From: an uncultured Eubacteriales bacterium
GTDB taxonomy: Bacteria; Bacillota; Clostridia; Oscillospirales; Acutalibacteraceae
Assembly (NCBI GenBank): GCA_934511365.1
Contig: CAKSWC010000007.1
Span: 43,094 to 107,093, forward strand
DNA length: 64,000 nucleotides
Direction of reading: 5' to 3'
In this document: positions 35,676 through 45,575 of the stretch, piece after piece
Layout of the letters: each line of letters begins with the position of its first letter
Numbering within the stretch: the first letter of the stretch is position 1
Notes under the pieces: model-generated
Told to the model about the DNA's origin: nothing
The model's database searches: none
What the model saw: only the letters and a program-made list of their open reading frames with translations
Program-made: the position numbers and the translations under genes

Positions 35676-36329
35676 TTATCCGAGCATCATGATGCCCTGA
35701 GTAATCAAAAACTCCGCAATTATGTAAGTCAGCATAACCGGAAAGTGATCGCGCCACATCGGCTTTTTGTAAAACTTTGTTAAAAACAAAAGCGAATCCG
35801 AGGCGAAGAACGAAACGGCTCCGACATAGGTCAGTGCAGTTGCCGCGCACGGCCTTGAAACAAGGAGCATAAACGCAAAAATGTTCATTGCCGCGTTGCA
35901 GAACAGATAAAAAATCATTGCGCCGTAAAGTTTTTTCGGCGTTGTTGGCTTTAGCGCACGGAAAACAAGGAAAATCAGCGCGCAATAAACAAGAAAAGCA
36001 AGAACTGTCAAAAGAATGTTGACGTTTGCAAAGTTGACCGCCAAGACATAGACGGCGATGAAGCAGAAATGGGAGAGAATGAAGCTGATTCCGCCGGCGG
36101 CAAACCAGCCGTTTCCGGGCGGAATGAGAAGAATATCGCCTAGCCAGCTTGTTGCAACGGCGGCAATCAGGACGCCGTTTTTCTTTTCGGCCGCAAAAAT
36201 ATAATAGAGCAAAAGGAAAAGAAGAATGAAGCCCTTCGTTGCGGCGCGCAGTTTTTTGTTGCTCACAAAGCTCGCCGCAAGGTGAACAACGCTCACCGCC
36301 AAAAACAAAACAAGAAAAAGTGTTTTCAT
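35676..36329 (-). CDS. YhhN/TMEM86-family membrane protein (lysoplasmalogenase-like)
   Basis: A 217-residue protein with about eight membrane helices. The YhhN family signature residues are present: SWLGDILLI after the second helix pair, GGISFILSHFCFI, and FFASDSLLFLTKF near the end, supplying the conserved intramembrane aspartates. Animal members hydrolyse the vinyl-ether bond of lysoplasmalogens, and many anaerobic Clostridia make plasmalogens, so a lipid-remodelling role is plausible but unproven. ATG follows AGGAGAAAATT. It lies 68 bp downstream of glgA, behind a hairpin. Confidence 0.82.
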   Translation of the reverse strand: MKTLFLVLFLAVSVVHLAASFVSNKKLRAATKGFILLFLLLYYIFAAEKKNGVLIAAVATSWLGDILLIPPGNGWFAAGGISFILSHFCFIAVYVLAVNFANVNILLTVLAFLVYCALIFLVFRALKPTTPKKLYGAMIFYLFCNAAMNIFAFMLLVSRPCAATALTYVGAVSFFASDSLLFLTKFYKKPMWRDHFPVMLTYIIAEFLITQGIMMLG

Positions 36330-36356
36330 AAAAATTTTCTCCTCTTTAATAACATC

Positions 36357-36391
36357 CGAAAAGGGACTGCTGCATCGGCTGCGGCAGTCCC
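36357..36391 (-). terminator. terminator of the glycogen operon
   Basis: GGGACTGC (36363-36370) pairs with GCAGTCCC (36384-36391). On the minus strand the stem is followed by TTTT; on the plus strand by eight T. It sits directly behind the glgA stop. Confidence 0.65.
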
Positions 36392-36397
36392 TTTTTT

Positions 36398-37822
36398 TTA
36401 TTTCATCAGCTGTTTATACATTTTGATATATTCGTTTGAGCTTCTGCCCCAGCTGAAGTCGCATTCCATTGCGCGTTTAACAAGCTCTTTCCAGTGCGGC
36501 TTGTTGTAATATGCGTCAAGAGCTCTGTGCATGGCGTCAAGCATATCGTGCGCATTGTATGTCTTGAAAGTGAAGCCGTTGCCCTTTCCGTCGCCGCTGT
36601 CGGTGATGGAGTCGCGCAGGCCGCCCGTTTCGCGGACAATGGGAACCGTTCCGTATCGCAGCGCAACCATTTGTGAAAGGCCGCAAGGCTCGCTTTTTGA
36701 GGGCATGAGGAAGAGATCCGCCGCGGCGTAAATCTTCCGCGCAAGCGAGGGAACAAAGCCGATTCTGACGGAAATTTTGCCCGGATAACGGTCGCAAAGC
36801 TCTCTGAAATAGTTTTCATACTGCCAGTCGCCTGAGCCAACAACAACAACCTGAACGTCCGTTGTTGAAAGGAATTCGTCAAAAATACACTTGACAAGGT
36901 CAAGTCCCTTGTGTGAAACAAGGCGGGAAACAATTCCGATAACCGGAACGTCTGCGCGGACGGGAAGGCCGAGATTTTCCTGCAAGGCGGCCTTGTTTTC
37001 CGCTTTTCCGCTTTCAAAGGTATTAACATTATAGTTCTTTTCAATAGCTGAGTCCGTTTCGGGGTCATAGCTTTCCGTGTCGATTCCGTTGAGGATGCCC
37101 TGAAGCTTCCACTGCCGCGCTTTGAGGATGGTGTCAAGTCCGTGGCTGTACCACGGGTCAAGAATCTCCTGAGCGTATGACGGAGAGACGGTTGTGACCT
37201 TGTCTGCGCACTCAATGGCGCCTTTCATGAAGTTGACGTCGCCGTCATATTCAACAATGCCGGCGTCCTCCGGCTTGAGGCCGATAACGTCATTCACAAG
37301 ATCCATTCCGTATGTTCCCTGATACTGGATGTTGTGGATTGTGAAAACGGTTTTGATTCCCTGATACCACGGGTCCTTGCTATACATTGTTGTGTAAAAA
37401 ACCGGGGTGAGGGCGCTCTGCCAGTCATTGCAGTGAATGATGTCCGGCCGAAATTCGATATGCGGAAGAATTTCAAGAACGGCTCTTGAAAAGAACGTGA
37501 AACGCTCCGCGTCATCGTAATGGCCGTAAATCCGGTCGCGCTTGAAGTAATACTGGTTGTCAATGAAATAATAGATAACACCTTTATACTTCGCCTGAAA
37601 AACGCCGCAATACTGGCGTCTCCACGCAACGGGAACGGAAATGCTTGTGATGAAGGACATTGAATCCTTCAGTTCCTGGCTGATGGTGTCATAAAGCGGC
37701 ATCACAACGCGGCAGCCGATGAGCCTTTTCCTCAGCGCCTGCGGAAGCGAGCCGGCAACATCGCCAAGTCCGCCGCTGGCCATGAAAGGCTGGGCTTCGG
37801 ACGCAACAAACAAAACTTTCAT
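36398..37822 (-). CDS. glgA: glycogen synthase (ADP-glucose type, GT5)
   Basis: Extends alpha-1,4-glucan chains from ADP-glucose. The 474-residue product opens with MKVLFVASEAQPFMASGGLGDVAGSLP, containing the K-x-G-G-type donor motif in its GGLGD variant. It also has TVFTIHNIQYQG, LVSHKGLDL and the acceptor/donor block PSKSEPCGLSQMVALRYGTVP. The ATG at 37822 follows AAGGAGGAAAAG; an upstream in-frame extension overlaps glgD. Last gene of the glgB-glgC-glgD-glgA operon. Confidence 0.95.
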   Translation of the reverse strand: MKVLFVASEAQPFMASGGLGDVAGSLPQALRKRLIGCRVVMPLYDTISQELKDSMSFITSISVPVAWRRQYCGVFQAKYKGVIYYFIDNQYYFKRDRIYGHYDDAERFTFFSRAVLEILPHIEFRPDIIHCNDWQSALTPVFYTTMYSKDPWYQGIKTVFTIHNIQYQGTYGMDLVNDVIGLKPEDAGIVEYDGDVNFMKGAIECADKVTTVSPSYAQEILDPWYSHGLDTILKARQWKLQGILNGIDTESYDPETDSAIEKNYNVNTFESGKAENKAALQENLGLPVRADVPVIGIVSRLVSHKGLDLVKCIFDEFLSTTDVQVVVVGSGDWQYENYFRELCDRYPGKISVRIGFVPSLARKIYAAADLFLMPSKSEPCGLSQMVALRYGTVPIVRETGGLRDSITDSGDGKGNGFTFKTYNAHDMLDAMHRALDAYYNKPHWKELVKRAMECDFSWGRSSNEYIKMYKQLMK

Positions 37823-37847
37823 TTTTCTTTTCCTCCTTCTTAGGAAG

Positions 37848-38960
37848 TTAAACAGTGATGTTCTTTCCAATGTATACCGGATAGGTTGCGGCGCCGGAAA
37901 TTTCGCGGTTCGGGCGGATAACAACATTTTTGTCAAGAATTGCGCAGTTGATTTTTGCGCCGGAGCTGATATAGCTGTCCTGCATAATCACTGAGTTTTT
38001 AACAATGGCGTCCTCCGCAATGTATACGCCGCGGAAAAGGATGCAGTTTTCAACCGTACCTTTGATAACGCAGCCGTCGGCGATGAGCGAGTTTGAAGCT
38101 TTTGAACAAACGCCGTAGATTGCCGGAACATCATCGCGCACCTTGGTGTAAATCGGTCTGTCTTTTTTGAAAAGCTCCTTCCTTGTTCCGGAAAGAAGGC
38201 TCATGCTGACGTCATAATACTTCTGAAGCGAGTCAATCATCTCGGCAAAATCTTCAACCTTGTAGCCTCTGATGTCAAGGTTCTTTGTGTTCTTTGCAAT
38301 GATGTCCTTTTCAAAGCGCGCGTCAGGAAGCGTTGAGGCGCTGTTGACGAGTCTTTCAAGCAAAGCGCGGCTCATGATGATAATGTTGAGCGAATAATTC
38401 TTTGCGTCCGCGCCGAGCTCGCCCGTTCTTGCGCTTGTTATCCTGTCCTTTTCAAGGTCAAAGGTCAGGATAGTTGAAATTGCGGGCTTTACGCCGCGTT
38501 TATATGCGATGGTGATATCCGCTCCGGAACTTATATGGGTTTCAATGAACTTTTCATAGTCGATGTTGCAGACAACATTGCAGTCGCAGAAGAGAACATA
38601 GTCCTTTCCGCTTTTCGAAATATAATTCATCATGCCTTTGAGCGCCTCAAAGCGGTGGCTGTATATTCCAACGGAATCACCGAGATTGAACGGCGGAAGA
38701 ATTGTCAGACCGTCGCGCTTTCTTGAAAGATCCCATGCTTTTCCGGAGCCGAGGTGATCCATGAGTGACTGATAGTTGCTCTTTGTGCTGACGCCGACCT
38801 TTGTGATTCCGCAACCCACCATTCCGGAAAGGCAGAAGTCAATGAGGCGGTATCTTCCGGCAAAGGGAACCGAGCCCATTGTCCGGATTCCGGTAAGTTC
38901 GCTTATGTATTCGTCATAGACGTTTGAATAGATTATTCCGAGAACATTTGAAGCACGCAT
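37848..38960 (-). CDS. glgD: glucose-1-phosphate adenylyltransferase subunit GlgD
   Basis: A 370-residue GlgC paralogue found in Firmicutes that have a two-subunit ADP-glucose pyrophosphorylase. It keeps the overall fold (FAGRYRLIDFCLSGMVGCGITKVGV, C-terminal left-handed helix repeats). The catalytic N-terminal loop, AGGQGSRLG in GlgC, is replaced by a SNVYDEYISELTGIR stretch, so it is a regulatory, probably non-catalytic subunit. Its ATG at 38960 overlaps the glgC stop by one base (TGATG), supporting 1:1 synthesis. Confidence 0.93.
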   Translation of the reverse strand: MRASNVLGIIYSNVYDEYISELTGIRTMGSVPFAGRYRLIDFCLSGMVGCGITKVGVSTKSNYQSLMDHLGSGKAWDLSRKRDGLTILPPFNLGDSVGIYSHRFEALKGMMNYISKSGKDYVLFCDCNVVCNIDYEKFIETHISSGADITIAYKRGVKPAISTILTFDLEKDRITSARTGELGADAKNYSLNIIIMSRALLERLVNSASTLPDARFEKDIIAKNTKNLDIRGYKVEDFAEMIDSLQKYYDVSMSLLSGTRKELFKKDRPIYTKVRDDVPAIYGVCSKASNSLIADGCVIKGTVENCILFRGVYIAEDAIVKNSVIMQDSYISSGAKINCAILDKNVVIRPNREISGAATYPVYIGKNITV

Positions 38961-40177
38961 CACTTGGCCTCCTTTACATCTTTGTCAACCATTGCCTTTG
39001 CGGCAACGGCGGCGTTTTTGCCGATACGGACCTTTTCTCCGACCACGGCGATTCCCCAATCGTCATAGGCGTTGCTCATTGAAGCCGGGTCATTGCCAAC
39101 GTGGGCGTTTTCCTCAATAACGGCGTTTTCCGCAACTATCGAATATTCAACAAGGGCGCCGGATTTGATAACGGTTCCGGGCATCACTATCGAATAGCGG
39201 ACGGTTGCACCCTCTTCAACGGTAACATTTGAAAAAAGGATGGAGTAGTCAACCTCGCCGTCAATTTCGCACCCTTCGGCAATCATCGAGTTTTCAACCT
39301 TTGCCTTGTCTGAGATGAAGTGCGGCGGAGCGGCCGTTGTTTTTGAATAGATTTTCCAGCTGTTGTCTGAAAGGTCAAGGTCAACCTTGGGATTGAGCAG
39401 GTCAAGGTTTGCCTCCCAAAGCGAGTCGATGGTTCCAACGTCTTTCCAGTAGCCGTCAAACTGATAGGCAAAGAGCCTTTCGCCGGCGGTGTGCATCGCC
39501 GGGATAACATCGTGGCCGAAATCGTTTCCGGAGTCCGGGTTGTTCTCGTCATCAATGAGATATTTCCTCAGAACGCTCCAGGTGAAGATGTAAACGCCCA
39601 TCGAGGCCTTGTTGCTCTTCGGGTTTTTCGGCTTTTCCTCAAACTCGCTGATTGAGCCGTCATCGTTGACGAACATCAGACCGAAGCGGGACGCCTCCTC
39701 CCATGGAACCTCAAGCATTGCAATGGTGCAGGCCGCGTTCTTCTCCTTGTGATAGGCGAGCATTTTTGCATAGTCCATCTTATAGATATGGTCGCCGGAA
39801 AGGACGGCAACATACTCGGGATTATAGCGGTCAATGAAGTTGATGTTCTGATAGATTGCGTTGGCTGTTCCTTTGTACCACTGCGTGCCCTTGATCTGCT
39901 GATAGGGTGAAAGAATGTGAACTCCGCCGTGGGCGCGGTCAAGGTCCCACGCGGCGCCGTTGCCGATATAATCGTTCAGCTCCAGCGGCTGATACTGGGT
40001 CAGCACGCCAACGGTCTCTATTCCCGAGTTGATGCAGTTTGAAAGGGGAAAATCAATAATACGGTATTTTCCGCCGTAAGGTACGGCAGGCTTTGCAATG
40101 TTCTTTGTGAGTATGCCAAGGCGGCTTCCCTGTCCGCCGGCAAGGAGCATTGCAAGGCATTCGGTTTTCTTTGCCAT
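38960..40177 (-). CDS. glgC: glucose-1-phosphate adenylyltransferase, catalytic subunit
   Basis: Makes ADP-glucose, the committed step of glycogen synthesis. The 405-residue product has the nucleotide-binding loop [15 protein letters not shown], the [19 protein letters not shown] block, [11 protein letters not shown] and [11 protein letters not shown], followed by the C-terminal left-handed beta-helix. ATG follows AAGGAGG. It lies 30 bp behind glgB and is coupled to glgD. Confidence 0.96.
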   Translation of the reverse strand: MAKKTECLAMLLAGGQGSRLGILTKNIAKPAVPYGGKYRIIDFPLSNCINSGIETVGVLTQYQPLELNDYIGNGAAWDLDRAHGGVHILSPYQQIKGTQWYKGTANAIYQNINFIDRYNPEYVAVLSGDHIYKMDYAKMLAYHKEKNAACTIAMLEVPWEEASRFGLMFVNDDGSISEFEEKPKNPKSNKASMGVYIFTWSVLRKYLIDDENNPDSGNDFGHDVIPAMHTAGERLFAYQFDGYWKDVGTIDSLWEANLDLLNPKVDLDLSDNSWKIYSKTTAAPPHFISDKAKVENSMIAEGCEIDGEVDYSILFSNVTVEEGATVRYSIVMPGTVIKSGALVEYSIVAENAVIEENAHVGNDPASMSNAYDDWGIAVVGEKVRIGKNAAVAAKAMVDKDVKEAK

Positions 40178-40207
40178 AAAGTTCCTCCTTAGTATATTAA
40201 GTTTGGT

Positions 40208-42163
40208 TTATTTAATCAGTGCCTTTGGCTTTTTTGCGCTTTTTTCTTCTGTCGCTTTTTTCTGCGGCTTGGGTTTTCTAATGAGATAAAGGCAGGAAAG
40301 GCCGGGAAGGTCAAGGGTAATGCTGTTTTCAAAGCCGTGCATCGGCTTTTTCTTTGAGGATACCCTTGTTTTTGTTCCCTTTCCGCTTCCGCCGAATTTT
40401 TCGCTGTCAGAGTTGAGGATAACCTCATAGACCCCGTCTTTTTCAACGCCGAAGGAATATTTTTCGCGCAGGACGCTCGTCAGATTGCAGACGCAAACGA
40501 GTGCGTTGCCGCTTTTGTCTTTCCTTGTGAAAGCAATAACGGAATTGTCGCAGTCATCGCTGACGCACCAGGAAAAACCGTCCCAGCCGTAATCAATCTC
40601 CCAAAGCGCGGGATATTTTTTATAGATTCCGTTGAGCTTTTTAACATAGTCTTGAAGAGCCTTGTGTTTGTCATAGCCGAGCAAAAGCCAGTCAAGCTCC
40701 TCGTCAAAGCGCCATTCAATGAACTGGCCGAATTCCTGACCCATGAAGCAGAGCTTCTTTCCCGGGTGGGCGGTCATGTAGCCGAAGAAGGCGCGCAGGG
40801 TGTCAAACTTTTCGTCATAGGTTCCGCTCATCTTTCCAATAAGCGAGCATTTTCCGTGAACAACCTCATCGTGGGAAATCGGAAGAATAAAATTCTCCGA
40901 AAAAGCGTAGAAAAACGAGAATGTGAGGAGGTTGTGGTTATATTTCCTTGAAAGACCGTCGAGCGAGAAATAGCGGAGGGTATCGTTCATCCAACCCATG
41001 TTCCACTTGAAGTTGAAGCCGAGTCCGCCGGCGTCAACGGGTTTTGAAACAAGCGGCCAAGCCGTGCTCTCCTCTGCAATCATGAGGGCGTATGGATACT
41101 CGCGGAAAACGGTTGAGTTGAGTGTTTTGAAGAATTCGATCGCCTCAAGATTTTCGTTTCCGCCGTATTTGTTCGGTACCCACTGGCCGTTTTCGCGGCC
41201 GTAATCGAGATAAAGCATTGAGGAAACGGCGTCAACGCGCAGTCCGTCAATGTGATATTTTTGGAACCAGAACGCCGCGGAGCTGATAAGGAAGGAGACA
41301 ACCTCGGTTTTTCCGTAGTCAAAGACCTTTGTTCCCCAGTCCTTGTGTTCACCTTTCCTCGGGTCGGAATATTCATAGCAGGGTGTTCCGTCAAAAAGCG
41401 AGAGCCCCTGAAGGTCGCGCGGAAAATGCGCCGGAACCCAGTCGAGAATGACGGAAATATCGTTTTGGTGGCAAACATCAATGAAGTACATAAGCTCGTC
41501 CGGGGTACCGTAGCGCGAGGTTGCGGCAAAGTATCCCGTAACCTGATAGCCCCATGAGCCGTCGAACGGATACTCCGAAAGCGGCATAAGTTCAATGTGG
41601 GTATAGCCCATTTCCTTAACATACGGAACAAGCTCGCGCGCAAGGTCGGAATATGAAAAGGGGCTGTTGTCCTTATACCTGCGCCAGGAACCGGCGTGAA
41701 CCTCATAGATGTTCATCGGGCTTTCATAGGGGTTGACCTTCCCCCTTTTTTCCTGCCACTCGCCGTCTTTCCAGCTGTAGGTGTCAAGTTCATAATACTT
41801 TGAAGCGTCTCCCGGGCGCGTTTCGCTGTGGAAGGCATACGGGTCGCATTTTGCCGCGGTTGTTTTTCCGTCCGGAGAGGTCACAAGATATTTATAGCTG
41901 TCGAACCGCTTAACAAGCGGAACCGAGCACTCCCACGTTTGGCCGTCGGAAAGGCGGAACATTTTGTTCTTTTCTCCGTTCCAGCCATTGAAGTCTCCGA
42001 TAACGCTCACCGCGGCGGCGTTCGGCGCCCAGACGCGGAAAGTCACGCTGTCCTCACCGGGAGTTTTGTGTGCGCCGAGGTAATCATAAACGCGGCAGCC
42101 CTTTCCCGAATGAAAGAAGTAGAGAGCGGTTTCATCGCCTTTCCTGTTTTTTTCTGTTTCCAT
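40208..42163 (-). CDS. glgB: 1,4-alpha-glucan branching enzyme (GH13)
   Basis: Introduces alpha-1,6 branches into glycogen. The 651-residue product has an N-terminal CBM48 region (FRVWAPNAAAVSVIGDFNGW, about 40-60 from the start), then the GH13 barrel. Catalytic blocks are GLRVDAVSSMLYLDY (nucleophile Asp) and MIAEESTAWP (acid/base Glu), plus LPISHDEVVHGK. The ~60-residue tail after the last beta domain is Lys-rich (KPKPQKKATEEKSAKKPK), unusual for GlgB. The ATG at 42163 follows GGAAAGG at about 10 nt; an earlier ATG overlaps that site. First gene of the operon. Confidence 0.95.
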   Translation of the reverse strand: METEKNRKGDETALYFFHSGKGCRVYDYLGAHKTPGEDSVTFRVWAPNAAAVSVIGDFNGWNGEKNKMFRLSDGQTWECSVPLVKRFDSYKYLVTSPDGKTTAAKCDPYAFHSETRPGDASKYYELDTYSWKDGEWQEKRGKVNPYESPMNIYEVHAGSWRRYKDNSPFSYSDLARELVPYVKEMGYTHIELMPLSEYPFDGSWGYQVTGYFAATSRYGTPDELMYFIDVCHQNDISVILDWVPAHFPRDLQGLSLFDGTPCYEYSDPRKGEHKDWGTKVFDYGKTEVVSFLISSAAFWFQKYHIDGLRVDAVSSMLYLDYGRENGQWVPNKYGGNENLEAIEFFKTLNSTVFREYPYALMIAEESTAWPLVSKPVDAGGLGFNFKWNMGWMNDTLRYFSLDGLSRKYNHNLLTFSFFYAFSENFILPISHDEVVHGKCSLIGKMSGTYDEKFDTLRAFFGYMTAHPGKKLCFMGQEFGQFIEWRFDEELDWLLLGYDKHKALQDYVKKLNGIYKKYPALWEIDYGWDGFSWCVSDDCDNSVIAFTRKDKSGNALVCVCNLTSVLREKYSFGVEKDGVYEVILNSDSEKFGGSGKGTKTRVSSKKKPMHGFENSITLDLPGLSCLYLIRKPKPQKKATEEKSAKKPKALIK

Positions 42164-42258
42164 GTTACCACAGCCTTTCCGGAACAAATCTTTAAAAAAT
42201 GTGCTGAATCGGTCTGTTCCAAGGGAATATCCTTATCGAGTATAGCACGTCTATGATA

Positions 42259-42287
42259 ATAATATCACCCGGAGGGTAAAAAGACAA
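42259..42287 (-). promoter_or_regulatory. promoter of the glycogen operon
   Basis: On the minus strand TTGTCT (42282-42287) and TATTAT (42259-42264) are 17 bases apart. The rest of the 326-base gap up to 42489 holds a terminator and two TTTTGTTAGA repeats (near 42301 and 42350); I see no gene. Confidence 0.6.
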
Positions 42288-42440
42288 GAGGTATTGTTAT
42301 TTTTGTTAGAAACTCTCAAAAATTTTCCTCCAAAAATTGTGCATTTTGTTAGAAGATACGATTGTCCCTCTGCGGCGCGGCACCAAAAAGATATATTACT
42401 CCCTTTTCTGCGCGAAAAATGGGGAATTTTGCGCGGAAAA

Positions 42441-42470
42441 TAAAAACCGGATGCCTAAAAAGACATCCGG
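42441..42470 (-). terminator. terminator of the 42490-43446 gene
   Basis: CCGGATG/CATCCGG (42464-42470 with 42447-42453) is followed on the minus strand by TTTTTA at 42441-42446. Confidence 0.8.
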
Positions 42471-42489
42471 CCATTGGTTGATTTTGTTA

Positions 42490-43446
42490 TTAATATGTGA
42501 AAGTCCAGGTTTCCGTCTGGCTGCCGCTGAAGGAGGCGTTGCCCTTAACAACCTTGAGCGAGGCGGCGCCGTAGCCGTCCATCGGAAGATACAGCTCAAG
42601 CTTAACAAGCTTTCCGTCGCCGTTGACCGTTGCGGTAACGGACGAGCCGGGATAGTGCATATTAGCCTCGGTAATTTCAGCGCCGTTGATTTTGTCGGAA
42701 ATCTTTGTCAGGTCAAGATAACCGATTGCGGCGGAGTTGAACTGCGGAACGGGATTTTGGAGCGTTGTTGATTCCTCTTTAATTTTAATTGTATAGACGG
42801 TGTCGGAGCCGTTCTTTTTTGCTGTGGCTTCGGTAACACCGGCCTCGGTGATGTCAAAAGTTCTGTTTTTGGGCGGAATAACCTGAGTCGGAGAAACAAC
42901 GCCCTCGTCCTCAACCTCCTTGCCGTCCGGTCTAACACCGGTGGCCTGGCCGTTGACGAATTTATAGGTTGCGCTCTTTTCGCCGGTGAAGCGCTGAACA
43001 ATGCTGTTGACGAGGCTCGTGAGTCTGGAAACGCTGCAATCGTTGACGGTTATCTGAACATTTTCCGCTTGAACCGCAGTCATGTTCTGCTGGGTCTTGA
43101 CGGCGTCGATAGCCTTTTTGGCGGCGGCAATAACTTCCGCTTTGGACATTGCGGAGGGATCCTTTGCGGCCGGCTTTGTTGACTGCACGGCAGCGGAGGA
43201 GGAGGTCGGACTTTCCGGATAGACGGAAAGCGATTCCGACGACTGAGTCGGCTGTGTTGCGGGCTGAGTTTCGCTCGGCGCGGTGCTTGACTGCGAGTTA
43301 TAGCTGCTCTGGCTCACGGGCTGAAAAACCTGCGTCTGGTTCGCTTTAATGTTCTTTTTTTCGCGGTATGAGCCAAGCTCAAAGCCGGTGAAAAAGAGCA
43401 GAATTGAAAGCACGGCACAAAGTCCCATCATTAGTTTTTTATTCAT
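42490..43446 (-). CDS. membrane-anchored secreted protein, unknown function
   Basis: A 318-residue product with an N-terminal signal anchor (about 8-22), a Ser/Thr/Gln/Pro-rich linker (about 35-95) and a ~220-residue extracellular domain. The domain begins MSKAEVIAAAKKAIDAVK and contains beta strands such as SDTVYTIKI and SVTATVNGDGKLVKLELYL. Its arrangement parallels the lipoprotein at 18456-19355, so the two may be paralogues. No enzyme motif seen. AAGGAGAC lies about 11 nt before the ATG. Own promoter and terminator. Confidence 0.75.
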   Translation of the reverse strand: MNKKLMMGLCAVLSILLFFTGFELGSYREKKNIKANQTQVFQPVSQSSYNSQSSTAPSETQPATQPTQSSESLSVYPESPTSSSAAVQSTKPAAKDPSAMSKAEVIAAAKKAIDAVKTQQNMTAVQAENVQITVNDCSVSRLTSLVNSIVQRFTGEKSATYKFVNGQATGVRPDGKEVEDEGVVSPTQVIPPKNRTFDITEAGVTEATAKKNGSDTVYTIKIKEESTTLQNPVPQFNSAAIGYLDLTKISDKINGAEITEANMHYPGSSVTATVNGDGKLVKLELYLPMDGYGAASLKVVKGNASFSGSQTETWTFTY

Positions 43447-43517
43447 TGATGTATTCGTCTCCTTAATGCAAACTGGCCGGCAGCGCCGGAGAAAAAGTGT
43501 ATAATCACTTATAATAT

Positions 43518-43546
43518 ACAATACCCAATTTTGAATTCAAAGTCAA
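43518..43546 (-). promoter_or_regulatory. promoter of the 42490-43446 gene
   Basis: On the minus strand TTGACT (43541-43546) and TATTGT (43518-43523) are 17 bases apart. Confidence 0.7.
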
Positions 43547-43636
43547 GAGATAAAAAACAAAATTCACAAAATCGTTGCCTTTTCTGAACACTTCATACCG
43601 GACGGGGAAAGCCGTGCATATTCGCTTTCCTCATGA

Positions 43637-43665
43637 TTGACAGCGGAAACTTTTGCTGTTATTAT
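43637..43665 (+). promoter_or_regulatory. promoter of the SDR-acyltransferase operon
   Basis: TTGACA (43637-43642) and TATTAT (43660-43665) are 17 bases apart, 40 bases before the SDR start. Confidence 0.8.
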
Positions 43666-43705
43666 ATTACAGGTAATAACTGACAGAAACAAAAGGAGAA
43701 AACGG

Positions 43706-44437
43706 ATGAAAAAAACTGTTCTTGTAACCGGTGCTTCGGGCGGAATAGGCAGTGGGATTTGCCGCGTTTTTGCCGAAAACGGCTATGATGTGATTATGCA
43801 GTACCGAAAAAACGAGAAGGCGGCCTTTGCGCTCAAAGATGAGCTTGAAACGCGGTTCGGGGTGGAGGTCTTTCCGCTTTGCGCCGACCTTTCAAAGGAC
43901 GGAGAATGCGAAAAGCTTTCAAAAGAAGCGCTTGCTCTGCGTTCAAAAATTGACGTTCTTGTGAATAATGCCGGGGTTTCAATTAGAAATGTTTTTCAGC
44001 TTGTTGAAGAAGCGGACGCAAAAAGACTTTTTGCCGTCAATATCGAAAGCGCCATGCGCCTTTGCCAGCTCATTCTTCCGCAGATGATAAGGCGAAAAAG
44101 CGGAAAAATTGTCAACATCTCCTCAATGTGGGGCGTTTCGGGCGGCTCGTGCGAGGTGCATTACAGCGCTTCAAAAGCTGCAATGATAGGTTTTACCAAG
44201 GCGCTTTCAAAGGAAGTCGGTCCATCGAAAATCAACGTCAACTGTGTTGCGCCCGGCTTCATTGAAACAGAGATGAACGCTTGCTTTGACGAAAAAACAA
44301 AGCGCGAGATTGCACTCGAAAGCTCGCTTCAAAAAAACGGAACTCCGCGTGACGTTGCCGAATTGGTCTTTTTCCTTTCAAGCGAAAAAGCGGCTTTTAT
44401 CACAGGCCAGACCATTGGCATTGACGGCGGAAGATAA
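43706..44437 (+). CDS. short-chain dehydrogenase/reductase (FabG-like)
   Basis: A 243-residue classical SDR. It has the nucleotide loop TGASGGIGSG, NNAGVS, a catalytic serine in NISSMWG, and YSASKAA giving the Y-x-x-x-K pair, followed by APGFIETEM and the closing GQTIGIDGG. It could be a 3-oxoacyl-ACP reductase or a sugar/alcohol dehydrogenase; no other fatty-acid genes lie beside it. ATG follows AAAAGGAGAAAACGG. It is separated by 10 bp from the first acyltransferase gene, so it leads an operon of five genes. Confidence 0.88.
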   Translation: MKKTVLVTGASGGIGSGICRVFAENGYDVIMQYRKNEKAAFALKDELETRFGVEVFPLCADLSKDGECEKLSKEALALRSKIDVLVNNAGVSIRNVFQLVEEADAKRLFAVNIESAMRLCQLILPQMIRRKSGKIVNISSMWGVSGGSCEVHYSASKAAMIGFTKALSKEVGPSKINVNCVAPGFIETEMNACFDEKTKREIALESSLQKNGTPRDVAELVFFLSSEKAAFITGQTIGIDGGR

Positions 44438-44447
44438 GGAGAAAGAA

Positions 44448-45551
44448 ATGGAACAAAACGAAAGACCCAAAAATTCAATCCAACCGAAACCGCGCATCCT
44501 CTGGCTTGACCTTTTGCGGGTAACGGCGATTGTTCTCGTTCTTTTCATTCACGCATCGGCACAGAATTTTCATTCGCTTCCGCTTAATTCAACAAGGTTT
44601 TATGCGCTTGTGATTTATGACGACCTTTGCCACATTGCGGTTCCGCTGTTTGTAATGATAAGCGGTTCAATGCTCCTTGACGGGCAAAGGCATTTTGACA
44701 CGCGGCGGTTCTTTTCAAAAAATGTTTTCAGAATTGTTGCTGCCTTTTTGTTTTGGAGCACGGTTAACCTTGTTTATGACACGGTTCGGTATTATTTTGA
44801 ACACGACGGTTTTTCCGGCTTTTCGGTTGAAAAGACTCTCAGAAGCTTTTTTGTCGGAAAAATATATATGTGGTATCTTTTCATGATTTTCGGGCTCTAT
44901 CTGATAACGCCGCTTGTCCGCTGCATCACAAAAGAGATGAAGAACGCAAAGTATTTTCTTCTCCTGTTTTTGATTTTCGGCTGCCTTGTTCCCACTCTTG
45001 TTGAACTCGGAAAGGTTTTTGACATAACCGTTCTCAAGTGGCTTGACGCAATGAAAGGCAATATGCGTTTTTACTTCGTTCTCGGATATACGGGTTATTA
45101 CGTCATGGGTCACGTTCTTTTCCGCTCAAAGGTCAGCAAACGCACCGAGTATATTTTATATGCGCTGACCGTTCTTCTTTCCGTTGCCTCGGTCATAGGA
45201 ACAATAAAGATTTCTCAAATGAAAGGGAAGGATTACACAGGTCTTATGACTTTTTCAATGCCGAACATGGTTGTAAGCTCGGCGGCGGTCTTTATCTTTT
45301 TCAAAAACCGCGTTTCAAAGCTAAAATTGCAAAAATTCAAAAAGCCGATTGTTCTTCTGAGCAGCTGTACGTTCGGAATTTATCTCACGCATATGTATGC
45401 TATTGACTTCCTTGAGGCCGTTGGCTTTGACAACGGTTTGTTCCACGCGCTTTTCAGCGTTCCGGTGCTTTCCCTTTGTGCGTTTGTTTTGAGCTTTGGT
45501 CTCACATATATAATACGGCGCATTCCGGGACTTAACAAATATGTTGTCTGA
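44448..45551 (+). CDS. acyltransferase-3 family membrane protein (first)
   Basis: A 367-residue integral membrane protein with about ten helices. The acyltransferase-3/OafA family opening is seen as WLDLLRVTAIVLVLFIHASAQ with the key histidine, followed by VPLFVMISGSMLLD. Such proteins acetylate or acylate cell-wall sugars, teichoic acids or exopolysaccharide. ATG follows AAGGAGAAAG. It is followed after 24 bp by a second, divergent member, so the pair may act on one glycan. Confidence 0.88.
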   Translation: MEQNERPKNSIQPKPRILWLDLLRVTAIVLVLFIHASAQNFHSLPLNSTRFYALVIYDDLCHIAVPLFVMISGSMLLDGQRHFDTRRFFSKNVFRIVAAFLFWSTVNLVYDTVRYYFEHDGFSGFSVEKTLRSFFVGKIYMWYLFMIFGLYLITPLVRCITKEMKNAKYFLLLFLIFGCLVPTLVELGKVFDITVLKWLDAMKGNMRFYFVLGYTGYYVMGHVLFRSKVSKRTEYILYALTVLLSVASVIGTIKISQMKGKDYTGLMTFSMPNMVVSSAAVFIFFKNRVSKLKLQKFKKPIVLLSSCTFGIYLTHMYAIDFLEAVGFDNGLFHALFSVPVLSLCAFVLSFGLTYIIRRIPGLNKYVV

Positions 45552-45575
45552 GTTTGAAAAAGGAGAGAAAAAATT